Shown here: positions 1 through 12,900 of the stretch, in pieces
Position numbering within the stretch: position 1 is the first letter of the stretch
How the letters are laid out: each line of letters starts with the position of its first letter
NCBI GenBank assembly: GCA_013400155.1
Contig: VXBM01000571.1
Location: 148,864 to 212,863 of the forward strand
Source of the DNA: Helopsaltes ochotensis
Taxonomy: Eukaryota; Chordata; Aves; Passeriformes; Locustellidae
Reading direction: 5' to 3'
Length of the DNA stretch: 64,000 nucleotides
Program-made: the position numbers and the translations under genes
Notes under the pieces: model-generated
The model's input: the letters and a program-made list of their open reading frames with translations, nothing else
Database searches by the model: none
What the model was told of the DNA's origin: nothing

Positions 1-989
1 CAAGCTGAATTAGCAGGTAAGTGAATGTCTCCTGGGGGAAAAGAGTTTTCACAGCAGGAGCACCTGCTCATTAGAAAGGAACCAGATCTTTATTTATTTT
101 GCTTCCTCACTGGTTTCATGCGTTGAATTTTGGTTTTCTGGCAACTCAGTGCTGTCTTGTTTATACTCTTCTAATTTTGAGGGAAGGTATTTTGTTGACA
201 TTCATACAATATGACTTTCTCATGTCAAATCCATAAAAAAGTTTTGAAGTTGCTGTTTTGTGGTTATAAATGGGCTCTCTTCTCAATCTGTGCAGGATTG
301 TAATGCATTAACCAGGTGTGACTCCTGGTTTTGCAATCAAAAGCACAGGGTATTGATTTTCCAGATTGAATATCTAAATAAAAGAGGTCACATCGAGGCT
401 TCATAACTTCAGGCAAGGTAACATACACTAAGAGCTGGGAGTCAAATGGGACTGAAAAAAGTGTTGATGAGTCAAGTATCTGTTCCTGTATTCCACTTAC
501 CTCACTATCTATAAATCATCTGTAAGAGGAAATAACTTCTTCCAGAAGACTTTATGGTCATAGAGGTGATGTATGTCCCTTCCCCCAAGCTGTAAGTTGT
601 TGCCATCAGGCTGTTCCTCAGACACACTGGTGCTGGAGGGAGAATGGAAATAGATCTGTGGATTAAATAATCTCTGTCTCTGCATGGCTGGAAATGAAAG
701 ACAGTTTTTTCTCCAGGTTACTGTTAGAACAAGCAATGCTGCCACTACAATTTCCCTTCTCTGCCTGGAAATTCGAGCAATTGGCAAGGATCTCTACACC
801 GCAGGTCACATCCTTGGTGTTTTCCTTGTCACACGGCCACAAAAGACCCAGGGCACTGTCCTGGAAGAAAGCAGTAGTGGGTTAAGCTGACAATACTTGG
901 GAGCAGCGTAGTTTCTTTTGGCTTCCTTCCTGAGCCAGGCCTTGCTACCAAAACGTCACCGGAGCTATCAGTTCCTTGCTCTCGTGTGC

Positions 990-1260
990 ACAGACTGCTT
1001 TCCGCTGGTTTCCACGCGTTTCCAGGCGGGTGGATGCATCCGCCGCGCCCGCGGGCTGTGCCGAGCGGCTGCCTCTGGGACACCTCCTGCTGTCCTCTGG
1101 CGGGGGGATGTGGAAGAGCTCGGGCACGCTGCAGCACCCCAGCCCTGCCGGAACACCGGGGAAGGATCACGGCTCAACGTGGCCAGTGCCACACAGCAAG
1201 GCTCCGGTGTCCAGGCAGTCACCGCAGCGAGGACCGTGAAGACTTAGGGAGCAGTGACAG
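990..1260. promoter_or_regulatory. Small CpG-rich patch
   Basis: Locally high GC and CpG (tccacgcgtttccaggcggg, catccgccgcgcccgcgggc) within otherwise CpG-poor sequence. It is shorter and weaker than the island at 14.6 kb. It may be a small promoter, an enhancer or merely unmethylated sequence. Confidence 0.4.
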
Positions 1261-2158
1261 TGAGCTCTCCGGTCCTCGCTCCACCCTTTGTGAAGACTGC
1301 GTGTTTGAAGTGACTGCTGGCTTTTTAAGGCATTGGTACACTGAATAGTACGACATGAATGCACAGATTAGGTCGATTCCTCCCCACCCTTGCTCTAAAA
1401 TGGAGAGAAACTCCTTTGCATGTGTCTTTCTTCAATCGCAGAAGAGGCCGCCGTGTGTGGGGCAAGATGAGCTCCCTGCGGAGAAGCAGCCAGGACCGAA
1501 GTGGTCAGAGCAGCACCAAAGAGCTGGGGTGGAGGCTGCAGATTACCCTGCCTGCTTGCTCATTTCCACTCATTTCCACACAGAGCTCTGCAACATTCAC
1601 CCATTTGTCCATAGCCAGCTGAGGTGGCCTTTAGGATCACTTTGGTGGCCAGTAATTCAGTCCTGTTTTCTGGAGCTGTCTGCAGCATGGCAGAGCTCAC
1701 CTATGGCTTCAGCAAAACCTTATCACAGTTGGCCCTGGGTTTGAGAAAATCCACCAGTTTGTAGGGATTTGGAGACCATGGAGAACCTTCATCCTTCATG
1801 AAAGATACACTTCCAAGAAGTCAGGCCTTCTCTAGTGGATGTGAAGAGCAGTGTGTATGAGTGTGTAAAGCACAAGTGTGTTAGAAAACTTCCTGAACAC
1901 CTGCACCAGATGGGCGTTCTTCTGCCAGAGGAGGGAGGATGGGCAAACACAAGGGTGTTGGCCAAGCTGCTGATCAGGGGATTGGCAGTGCTTGGGACTG
2001 GCAGGATGACCTGATGACAGGACCTGTGTGGGACAGAAATCAATCAGGCAACCGTGGCTTCTTCCCTCTCATTGTTCAGTAGTTTTTAAGCCTAGCCTTT
2101 CAGTAACTGAATTTGCAAGACATTTGAAAAGCCTAAGAAAACTTACAGTTTGAAACTT

Positions 2159-2176
2159 TGCCATAAGAGGGCAGTC
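2159..2176 (+). promoter_or_regulatory. CTCF-like motif (candidate)
   Basis: tgccataagagggcagtc resembles the CTCF core CCANNAGRKGGCAG at nearly every informative position. Motif match only; occupancy is unknown. Confidence 0.3.
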
Positions 2177-2180
2177 TGAG

Positions 2181-2210
2181 ATAAGCAAGTTACCACATAA
2201 GCAAGTTACC
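2181..2210 (+). repeat. Short 16-bp-period tandem duplication
   Basis: ataagcaagttacc is repeated exactly at 2181-2194 and 2197-2210. Confidence 0.85.
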
Positions 2211-4033
2211 TTGCAAGGATCCGAGTTTTTCTTCCTAAGGAGGAAAAAAAAAAAGACTGATAGGAATTAATGACTTGTCTCAAGCTGAAGTATTATATTA
2301 AACTTTAGAACGGATTTTTTTAGAACTGGTGATGTAGAATGAGTGTAAAAGGAAGCATTTGCAGTACACACAAATTTCTGTTTTCCTGGAAGAGACATAA
2401 AACGTTGTCTGAGTTCTGAGCTCAGGAGTCAGGGGGGTGAGATTTCCTCTTTTGCACAGCTGTATTCTCCTGCTAGGAACACTAGATTTTGAATTTTCCT
2501 TTCAGTGGAAAAACTATGTGGTCTAATGTGGGGAGTAAATCATGGTAGCACATGCTCATGGTGAAAGAGCAGAGTAGCTGCAAGACAGGGATGGGGCACT
2601 GTGGCATCTTTAGAGAAGTGTTTCTAAGGGGCTCTGAGGTCTTGCTGTTGAGAAGGCTAGGTCCTGCCAAAAGCCATGACCCTTCTAGTTCCTGCTGAGT
2701 TTTTCCCAGTGAACATAGTCTCTAATGTTGAAAATGCCAGCATGGTACAGGACTTCGAAAGGTTGCCTGCTGCTAGTCTGATTGCTGGGGTCTGGAAGAC
2801 AAAATCTCATCCTCTTTAAGCCCCAACTTATCTTTCTGTGGTTTTGGGCAAGGCACTTGTGTCCCCTAAGCATAAGCCCCTGGTGAATGGAGGCAGGATA
2901 CTTCCCACAGCGTCATTCAAAGACTACTTCTTGCAGAGTGCCTTAAAATGCTGCCAGCACCGCTCTTCCGTGTCAGATATATAATACACTGGCATTCCAG
3001 CTCTTGGTTGCTGTTGTTGGCCACTCCCTGGCACAAAAAGTGGAGGAAAAGAGGATTAGAACTGCAGCGGCTGCTGCCTCTCAAGGTGCTGCTGGGGGAA
3101 TAGTGGGGCAGTGGCAGGACAACCCCAAGTCTGGCTGCAATCACCTCAGGTCCAGAGCTGGCAGAGCTAGTGGGATGCCACCCCTTCTTCCTTCCTCTGC
3201 CTGGCCATCATGGTGGCTCAAAGCAAGTATAAAACATCTTGTTTTAAAACATCCTTTCGCTGAGCTTTTTGTCCACTATACGTTACACTTTATCAGCTCA
3301 GACAAATTAATTTGCTTCATGATGCAGGTCAAGGGCAGCTGTTCAGTTAATAAAAAAACTAAAAGAGAGCAAATGTTGTTTATGTCTTAGTATCACCCTG
3401 CAAGGCAAAACCAATCAAATTTGGCCCTTCCTGCAAGAAGAACCATGGAGGGAGCCAAACACCAGAGAGGGCTGTGACAATGTGATGCTGGAGTACAGAA
3501 GCAGGCTGCATTCAAACCAGCCGTATTCAAGGGTGGGAAGTTGAATCCCTGGCCTTCAGACACAGGGTGTGAATTGCACTCCAGTGTCCCTGGCAGACCC
3601 CTGCTGTCCCTTTCCTGCAGTGATGAGGTGACATAACTTGTCTTCTGGCAATACACCATTCTTGTCTTGAGTTCAATCTGCCCAGTACAGATCAACCTAT
3701 AACGAATTTTGTCTGAAATAAAGTACTGGTTTGTATGGGAATGGGCAAGGTTATAGCAAACTACAACTGTACTCGACCATAGTTTTCGGATGCAAAATTA
3801 ACTCTGATTTGATTTCAGTAGTTCATGTTAAAGTTGCTTGCTGTATATTTTTCAATGCTCTTTTTCAAGAGTGGAAACCAGAAGTATTAAAATATTTGCT
3901 AGTTCCTCCTCAGGTCTGCTTTTATTTTAGCATATAATGCATGGCATAAATTGTTAAAAGTAAAACACCAGATAGTCAGAAATAACAGCCTGTGGGAGGA
4001 AGGAATTGGAAACACCCCAAGATGTTTCAAGAT

Positions 4034-4134
4034 NNNNNNNNNNNNNNNNNNNNNNNNNNNNNNNNNNNNNNNNNNNNNNNNNNNNNNNNNNNNNNNNNNN
4101 NNNNNNNNNNNNNNNNNNNNNNNNNNNNNNNNNN
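4034..4134. other. Assembly gap (101 N)
   Basis: A run of 101 N directly before a GGAA microsatellite. The true missing length is unknown, and the repeat probably extends into the gap and caused it. Confidence 0.99.
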
Positions 4135-4237
4135 GGAAGGAAGGAAGGAAGGAAGGAAGGAAGGAAGGAAGGAAGGAAGGAAGGAAGGAAGGAAGGAAGG
4201 AAGGAAGGAAGGAAGGAAGGAAGGAAGGAGGGAAGGA
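4135..4237 (+). repeat. (GGAA)n microsatellite
   Basis: An uninterrupted GGAA tetranucleotide run of about 95 bases (nearly 24 units) up to 4229, then one degenerate unit. The left end is cut by the gap. It is a pure polypurine mirror repeat. Confidence 0.99.
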
Positions 4238-7200
4238 CACTTTTTTTAAACTCAAGTTCACAACATGTAATACTTAATGAAACTGCTCCTGGGAAAATCC
4301 ATGGTAAATCAATACATGCTCCATCTCACTGTCATTACCATGTTAAATACAATTAAGTGTTTGACTAGTAGTTAGAAACAGAGATGATCTTGCTTTTTAT
4401 GAGTAGGAGACTCATAAGATCTTTAATGAAAATGATCCTTTGCCATTTCTGTTCACATTTAAACTTTAAAACTGAGGGAACAGGCAAACAACTTCACAGT
4501 CCAAAGAGAGTTTGCAGTTTGCAATGAATGCACACAGAGGCTTCATAGGAGCAAAGTGAACTCCTCAGCTGTGTATGGGCAGATTCCTTAAATCAGTGCA
4601 GTCATCCTCACAGAAGTAAAAAACGGACCTGTCATCTCTGAGAAGCAGTTAGTCCACTGCTCTGCTCCCATGGGAAAGGGAAATGCAATTTTCCCAACAG
4701 AAGGAATTGCTCCGTAATGTGAGAGGTCATTGAAATGCAAGTAACAAACCAAAACAGATGAAATATGTGCAAAGTAAGTAGATCAAAGACATTGAGATAA
4801 TTAATTATCGGCGGTCTAGTTCTCAGAGAAAGACGATTCATTCACAAAGAAGCCACTGTACCCAACACTTCCCTATATTGGTGTCTACAGCACGCATTTA
4901 CTGATGTTTGTTAATGAGTAAAGACAGAATTATTATGCCAGATAACTGTCTGCCCTAAAAGTTTGTGTTCTGTTACCATAATGCCTTGGCCTACAGATAA
5001 ACTCCACTACATTCATAACATTTTAGTTTAAGAAAAAGTGCCAAGTCTGTTTTTGTGTTTACTAATGTGGAAGTTTTGAGCTCTATATGCTAATCCTTTG
5101 TGAATTTACACGGCCATTTCAAAAGAAAATTCAACAGTGTTTTGAACTCAAATTCTCTTAATTCTTAGTGCCTGGGTACCCATCTTTTTAATCCTATTAG
5201 CACAGCAGGAATATTTCTGCTGCAAGGACAGCAAGTGTGGAGAGGACGGAGTCCTTTCAGGCAGTCCTAGTGCTGGCTCTTTGGCTGCCCACACACTGAG
5301 ATGGCTCTCTTTCCCTGAGGAATTACTGGAATGATAAAAAATGGACTGAATTTTCTTTTGTGCTGCACACCCTGGTCTGATGGGGACCTGAGCACCTTGA
5401 AGACACAGCAAAGCTTATGGCTACAAGGGCTATTTCTGTGAGGAGGAGTGTGATATGAGCCAGGTGTGAGCAGTAAATGGTAGTTGCTCTGAGTCTGCAA
5501 ATCCAAAGGTTTGCCAGGTGGGAGGATTTGCTGGGAGCAGGCAGTAAGCTGAAAGGCAGCAGGAGTAAGGAGAAAAAGATGCTGATTGCTACCCAGGGGT
5601 GGCACCTACCTTCTGCAGAAAACACCAAGAGCCTGTTTTAGTCGTTAGGTTTCTCTCTTTGAAGAGTACCATTTAAAGCATCCCAGGGAAACTGCGTGTT
5701 TCTCAGAGGTTTTCTGAGGGATGCTGAAGATGTTCATCTCACCCATTCCCAGCATCTTTTTTGTCATGACCTTCAGCCTCTAATTTTTATTCTTTTAGCA
5801 GGTGACTGAAGGCACAATTTTGGTGGTACAGATCTTGCAATTTCTCCCACTCCTTGGAAGAAAGCAACGTGCTTCCCTGAGGAGAGGACTGTCATTGCAC
5901 AAAGGAGTAAGGCTGTAGTAGTTGAGAGGTCAGGGCAAGTGATAGGAAAGGTCTCTCATGTCTGTAAGTGCTAGCAATTTGGGACTTTCAGCATCCCAGC
6001 TCTAGTTCTGCACCCCCTAGAAACTTTGACTCCACTTAGTTGAGACTATGGTCTTGTGGAGCTATCTGGAAGATGCACAGTGCCATGCCCTGGGATTCCA
6101 GCCACTCACACAGGATCTGTGAGCCCACCAAGGGACAGACCAGCTGACTCCACCAGCCCTGGCAGGAACAGTGTTATGGGATGACAAGGGAGTGAGGGGA
6201 CAACAGCCATGTCCCCCGAACATCTAGGGAGCAGGACTGGGAGAGAGGCCAGGAGGACTAAAGAGGTTTGGAGGAGAAAGGTGAGTGATGGCCAGGACCT
6301 GAAGGAGGAGAATTGGGGACATCTGGTGAGAAGGAAAGTTCTGATGCGGCTGCAGGAACTTGGGAGGGCTTTGGGAAAAGTGGAGGTGCACAATACAGTG
6401 CTCCAGTTGGCTGTGGACAAGACTGGGATGATACCTTGAGGGGAACAGAGGCATATGTGAGGGGCAAAATTGTGCTTTGCAGCATGTGGCATGCAGTGTT
6501 GGGGTGGAGTTGTCTTTCCTCACCCTCTCCTTTCTTTTTCTGTTTCCAAAAAACTTGTCAGCCATCACCTGGATGGATGCATGCTTGTATGAATGGATGG
6601 ATACATAATTGACAAAGGGTGGCTGGTTCATTCTCTTGCAGATTACCCCCCAGACCATTATATCCCAACTGACCATGTTCAAACCAGATGGGGTTTCAAG
6701 TCTGAAAATCTGTCACAGATTCTCCCTTTTAACAGCACCTCAGTAACTATAAAAATAATGTGGATAAAGCACTCTCTGTTTATATGAACATGGGGGATGC
6801 AGCATATCAGTTTTTTGCCTTTGGGGACATATCTGGCAAAGACCCCACCATTGTCAGTACACAACTGCACCTCTAGCTTTAACACTGTCCCAAAATAGTG
6901 TTCTCCCACCAAGTTAATAGACCTAAGCAAAGGGATTTAAGGAGCAGCAAGCAAGTGATAGGGGATGAGTGTGAAGGCTTAGTTTACTTTGTTTAGCATA
7001 GACCTTTAATTTTAGCCACCACAAATATAATAAGGCTTTTTCTTTATTTATCTATGCAGCCATGGGGCAGAGAGGGCAGAGGAGCTTAAAAGACTTATTC
7101 ATGCAAGCAGGGTTGCTGTGCTAAGTCCTCTATTTACATACTGCAAATGTGTTTCATTCACATTAATGCAATGTGAAGGAAAATGGATGCAAATTCTGTG

Positions 7201-8328
7201 TCTTCATCTCTATGGGAGTACAGAGGCCAGTAATGTTGCTATTTTCCCTTCCACTAAATGGAGAACTCATCTACACAAAACGGCTGAAAGTGTTTTTTAA
7301 GCCATCCCAAACAGAACAAAATTTGCCTGTGTTCTGTGGCTCAGGGACTGCTATAAAAATTCTCTGTCATCTTCCTGCCTGTTTTATTTCAAGCAGAATG
7401 ATTTCCCAGCTAAGGGAAAAATAGTTTGAGACATTATTAGCATTTTTGAAGAATTCCTGCTCCCAGTCTCTTGCTTGTGCCAGGCAAATTTGTTTTGCTG
7501 AACTTTGGCACAGTTTATGAAGAATATTTCCAGGCAGACTTTTGGGCCCTAGGTTGGTGAAACCTTGGTACAAGCACTGAACTATGTCAAAACCAGAAAT
7601 AATCATTGCAAGGTGCATCTCTGAAGCTGTTTTCCGGTATCCATGCACCTTTGTCCTACTGATACCTGTAAGCCAGAAACAAACTGGGTTTTTAAGATAA
7701 GAAGAATTAAAAGTCAAGGCAAAAATAGCTTCTTTGCCTCCAGAAGCCTGTGGCAGGACTAGGGGAGGAGTGCTGCATGTCAGAGTGCCACCTACTCTTG
7801 GGGGTGCTCCAGCAGCTGGAAGTGCTGTGGAAACCCTGCCCTAGGGTAAGTTCTCACCAGCCCCTCCTGGCACCTGGGGTCATTGAGCAAATCCTGAGGA
7901 AGCTGTGACACCCTCTTAGCTGCCCTTACAGGTGTATTTGGTGCCATGCAGAAGCCCAGAGCAACACGCCCCAGTCATGCTTGGCCACTGCTGCTATGAG
8001 TTCTTGAGCCAGGACTCCAGCAGTGCCTTGGGTGCCATTGTGGAAGGACAAATCAATAAAGCCTTTGCTGCTTCTGCATCCTGTTCAACACCAGCACCTC
8101 TTTTCTCTTCAGCTCCATAACAGACAAAAATACTCAATTTACAGCCTGTCAATCCTACTGGGTGATGATTCCTGAAAAACACCTTTTCCCACCCCTCCTT
8201 GACTGGAGTGTGATTTTTGTGAGCTCTAATCAATGCAAGGACTAACCTGCACCATGGGAACACCTATTTAAAGAGATACTTTTTTAGCTGTTTCTTTTCA
8301 TAGCCAAAGTGCCTGGAGAAAGGCCAAG

Positions 8329-8393
8329 AGTGATTCTCAGGCATCTCTGAGCTGCTGGGCAATTCAGTGATTCTCAGGCATCTCTGAGCTGCC
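8329..8393 (+). repeat. 37-bp-period tandem duplication
   Basis: agtgattctcaggcatctct and the following gagctgc occur twice, with the copies starting 37 bases apart (8329 and 8366). The copies are identical over 27 bases, which suggests a recent local duplication. Confidence 0.9.
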
Positions 8394-11300
8394 GTAGGAG
8401 AATCATGGGTAGGGGAGTCAGGGTTGCAGAGGATCAGTTTTATCTGGCTCACAGATTTACAGTCACTCTTTCCAGGAACACATTCCTAACTACTCCGGTT
8501 CAAAAAGTGCATTTCTTTGCGCAGCCATCATTGCTTTCCAGTTCATTTTCTGATTTCTGTCCTGGCGTGAATATTTAAAGGAAGGATGGATGCTGGGAAG
8601 CCACTGCTGGAAAGCTGCAGCCTTCTTTCTTGTCTCTCAGGGACTATCAAGGCACCAGAGACCAGGACACATGTTTTTCCTACTGCACTAAACATTTTAA
8701 ATGTATGCTAAAAATGTTAATACGTTATTGAAGGGCCTGGAATTTTTCCTTCAGGTGTGATGCCTTTAGGCCATTTCTGCTTCACACACAATTGCAGGTA
8801 AGGGCTTGTTACACTGCCAGAAACATGCACTTAATGAAAAGTTATTCCTGTCCTATTATAGTGAATAGGAGAGCTCAGCAGTCACTCAGCTTTACCCTAC
8901 TTTTTCCTCAAAAGCTTTACTCTGGAGTCAGAGCTGCCATGAGGCAGAGGAAAGCAGTCCATCTTTCCTTTGAGGAAGGCCCTAAGTGGGTGCAAACACT
9001 CCAGGGCCAGACTGGCCACTGTGGGCTCCTGCTAACACAGCCAGGAGATGTGCAGTGAGCAGGAGGTGATGGCAGAAACAGGAATGACCCCAAGGAGGAG
9101 AAGAGGTCACTGTAGAGCGCCAGGAATAAAACCTCTGGAAATAAGGGGTGGTGGAGGCAAGGCACCAGATTTTGCCCTCTCTCTGACTGTTTACCAATAT
9201 TGTGTACCCTGTTTGGTCCTTGCTAGAGCTGCAGAGACACAGTGCCGCAGTTCAAAGCAGCAGGTAGGCTGTTCAGGAGGCTGGAATGTTCCTGGGCAAA
9301 GGAAGGGCAGGTGTCCTGTGAGTGCCAAGTGTGGCACCTCTCACCCAGGGCTCTGGCAGGGAACCATACATCCCAGACACAGCCTACAGGGATCCAGTCA
9401 GTCCCTGTGGCCCAGTGGGACCACGGGCTGCTCCACACCAGGAAAGGTTAGTGGCACAAGCCCTTGTACTTCGAGAAGCTTTTTACTGCCCTCAACAACT
9501 TTGCAGAAGTTGGGTATAAGTTGGCTGCTCAGGTAATACCCCAGTAGAGTGTCCATCTCAGGGTTCCCTGGGTGACTTTGTGTTTCCTTTCTGGCTAGCT
9601 TTGTCATCAGTTGTGGTGTGACTATTTCATTCTGATAGCATATTATTAGTTAAAATTGTCCCATACTGGCTCACCTTTTCTTGAAGCCTCAAAGAGCCAG
9701 CAGGCTCTCAGGAAGGTGCAGATTAATACCCATGGATATGGGCTGGAGTTCTGCAGTATACTTGAATCAACATCAGGTTTCATTTGGGTTTCTCAATTTA
9801 GCTTTAACTTCAGGCAATTTCAAGATGTTAAGGTACTGAGAGGCACATTCCCAGGTAGCTGCACTCAACCCAAAGGCACAGGTTTTCTTGCTGGATATTG
9901 GCAGGGTCTTGTAGTATCCATAGGCAGCGTCTTGAGATACAATGCACAATCAGGGTCTCAGAGTTCATGAAAAAATTCCATTTCCGTGGAGATGGATCTG
10001 GCTTTGCAGAAGGGAAGGATTTTGTGGGGGGATGACTAGGCTGAGCTGTATGCCTGAACCCTGCTGTATGCCTCAGACCTCTCTGAGCTGGCTGGGTGTG
10101 TGTTCTCCTCTCCCATCGCTGTCCTCACCGCCTTGCAGGACCGTGCCCGTATTCTGACTCCTGAACGCGTGGCCCCAGCGTGGCCGGGCGCTGATCCCAG
10201 CCTCTCCAGCAAGCAGAGCGTGTTGTTCCGCCTGTCTGCTCTCAGCTTTCGCCTTTCTTCTGTCCTCCTGCTATTCTATCGCTACCATAAAATGCTGTTT
10301 CTGACCTTTTTGTCCTCAGCAAGCTATTCATTTAAAATACAAATGCTGTCCTCAAACAGCAGTCATTAATATGAGGCAGCAAATTCTTTTCTTTGTTCTT
10401 TATTGTTGATTTCCCCCCATTGGGAAACTGGGTGGCAGGAGAACTGCATAGCTGCAGGAGCAGCTTGCTAATTGCATACTTTCAAATACTAATTTGTATG
10501 GGTTGGTTTGGTTAAAAAGGGGAAAAGAAACAAGGCAGGGGGTGATAAAAAAATGTCAAGGTTATAAACTCCACAGAAGCTCTCTAGCCTGGAATTTTTA
10601 TTAATTCTTTAAATGTAAATTGCAGGCCCATGGGTGCACATCCATGCCTCCTGCGGAGTGCCAGGTAGTGTGTGCAATTTGCCCTGCAGACCTTCGGCGC
10701 AGCAATCAACCCCAGGAGCTGAGCTCTGCCCTCGGCTGCCCGGAGCAAGGCCGGCCAGGTGCCAGCCAGGAGCCGTTCCCAACGCGGACATTGCTCCCAG
10801 CTGGAGCCTGGCTGGCTGTGGGCAGGAGCCAGCCCCTGGCCCAAGCGGGGTCAGGCGTTGGTGGGGGGCAAAAACATCTCTGCCTTTAGGGGGCTGCGGT
10901 TTGGGGTGCTATCGAGTCAGCCTTGTGTCTGCGACGGCCCAAGGGAAGAGGTGAAAGAAGATACTGATCAAGGAGTGACACTTTTCACTGAACCAAGAGG
11001 TATAGCTGAAAAAAGGGCAAGCCTTTGAGCAGCCATGCTGAGACTGCTGCTCAGAGATTCCCCAACATGCAGCACCATACCTGCCAATGAAAGTGCATAC
11101 TAAACAAGAACTGCAAGCTTTCAGTGTTTTGTAATGTACCTGGATGATTTGTGTTGGAAAAGAAAACAAGACTTACAGACATTCAGCTCTCTCAAGCACT
11201 TGCCTACCAGCCCCTGCTAGGTTAATTTGAGGTGGTTATTATTATTTTAAGTGGTTGTCTTTTTTGCCCACTTCCAGGTTTTTTGCCATACTTGATGTCT

Positions 11301-12750
11301 TTGTACAGATTCTTCCTTGCCACCAGCTAATGTTAGCCATTTCTATTTGTAAAAGTATAGTTTTAGATGCTCTGTTCTGAGAAGCTCACAGTGCCCATGC
11401 ACGGTACTCATGCATACCGGGGACATTTCTGCCTGCAGCAACCATCTCAGTTCCATTTGGACATTATTTTTGTCACTTCATCTCCTTTCCTGTCTGTGTT
11501 TTGTGCAGTCGCTTGTTTGGGAAAGCTCCCTGTGCTCACCCTCAGCAGCAGTACTGCCCTTGCACCCAAGAACCATGGCAGCCAGCAGCCCCTGCTGCCT
11601 GCAGGCATGTTCCCCCAGCACAGCTGCTCCTCATGCAAGGGTGCCCCGAAGTGTGTGCTGTACTGCCGTGAATGTGGGAGAAAAGCAGCCCTAAGGGCCC
11701 CTGTGCTGCTCCGTGTGAAGGATGTGACAGAAGCCAGTGCCAGGAAGGACATTCCGGGACAGCGAGGGTTGGAGGGACAGGCACGGCACAGGGATCTGGA
11801 ACTCACTGACACACTGAGTATCAGCAGCTAAAGATACTGCAGGGCTCCAAGGCTGTGAATGCGAGGGAGGCAAAGTCAAGGAAAAATTTTATTAACTGTG
11901 TTATTTTGTGTCTGTTTGCTCAGAACAGTAGCTATCTCTGTTTGTTCATTCTCTTGTCACACAGTGTGATACAGAGGCAAAATGGATTTTATTGTGTACT
12001 GTTTGCATTAAAAAAAAATCCTTCCCAGTGTATGTTACCATAGGTCACTTTTATTATTTCCTTCTCTGCTTAATAAAGTTATCGTGGATCCATGGCAGCA
12101 TCAAGGGAAAAAAAGCATGTGGAGGCACCAGCTCTCTCAAAAATAACTTGTGTTTCATTGATGAGAAAAGGTTTGGAGAATCACTGGCCAAGTCACATAG
12201 CTCAAGTGGGTTTGCAGTGGAAAGCACCATAACTGCAGCCTTGAGCAGCAGCAAAACCAGTATCTATTTATAACACATGCAAATGTTGTGTTTGCTGGGA
12301 ACTGATACCTGAAGGTTGTTTCTCAGTTTATAAGGGACAAAACAGTTGATCCCTTAACAGGAATCTCATTTCTTTTGAGTTTTGTGATGTTTAATATAAT
12401 TGACTGATTGACCATTTCCTTAACAGTAAGAGAAAGGAAGAGTCAGCAATCTTTATGGCTTATTATTGAAATGCCTATATTTAATAGTTATATTTAATTA
12501 GTGAGTGGCAGGGAATTGCAGTGGAAGTGGTACTTTTAGCAGATTGTGAGTCATTAGGATAAACCCACATGGTTGAAGTGGGTGAGGTCTGTAGCACCTC
12601 TGGTTTGCAAAATGTGACCCTTACTGCCTGTCAGATGTCTGCACGCTCAATGAGGGATCTCCTCCTGCCCCAAGCCTACAAGAAGTGGCATTTGGTGGGC
12701 CCCAAAGCCATACTTCATGTTTCGTGACAGCTTTCATGTGCTCTGGAAAA

Positions 12751-12900
12751 GAGAATCACATGGTGGTTTGGGGTTAAAAGGGACCTTAAAGATTATTTTG
12801 TTGCAACCCCCCTGCCACAAGCAGGGACAGTTCCCATTACATCAGGCTGCTCACAGTGCCATCCAACCTGGCCTTGAACACTTCCAGGGATGGGAAGGTG
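12751..12900 (-). mobile_element. CR1 LINE 3' fragment
   Basis: Reverse complement of the last about 150 bases of CR1: gagaatcacatggtggtttg, aaaagggaccttaaagatta, gcaacccccctgccacaagc and ccaacctggccttgaacact followed by tccagggatggg. Similarity is lost after about 12895. Confidence 0.9.

Larger units (their letters stand above)
1..12750. other. Intergenic sequence, left part
   Basis: Apart from the CpG patch, CTCF-like motif, gap, microsatellite and small duplications listed separately, I see no exon with recognisable homology, RNA gene or transposon. GC-richer patches with some CpG occur near 10.1-10.2 and 10.65-10.9 kb. The open frames present are short and look like chance. Confidence 0.6.

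Noticed and set aside
3899..4261. Repeated LPSF/KEGR open frames across the microsatellite
   Set aside because: They are translations of the GGAA repeat and of N, not proteins.
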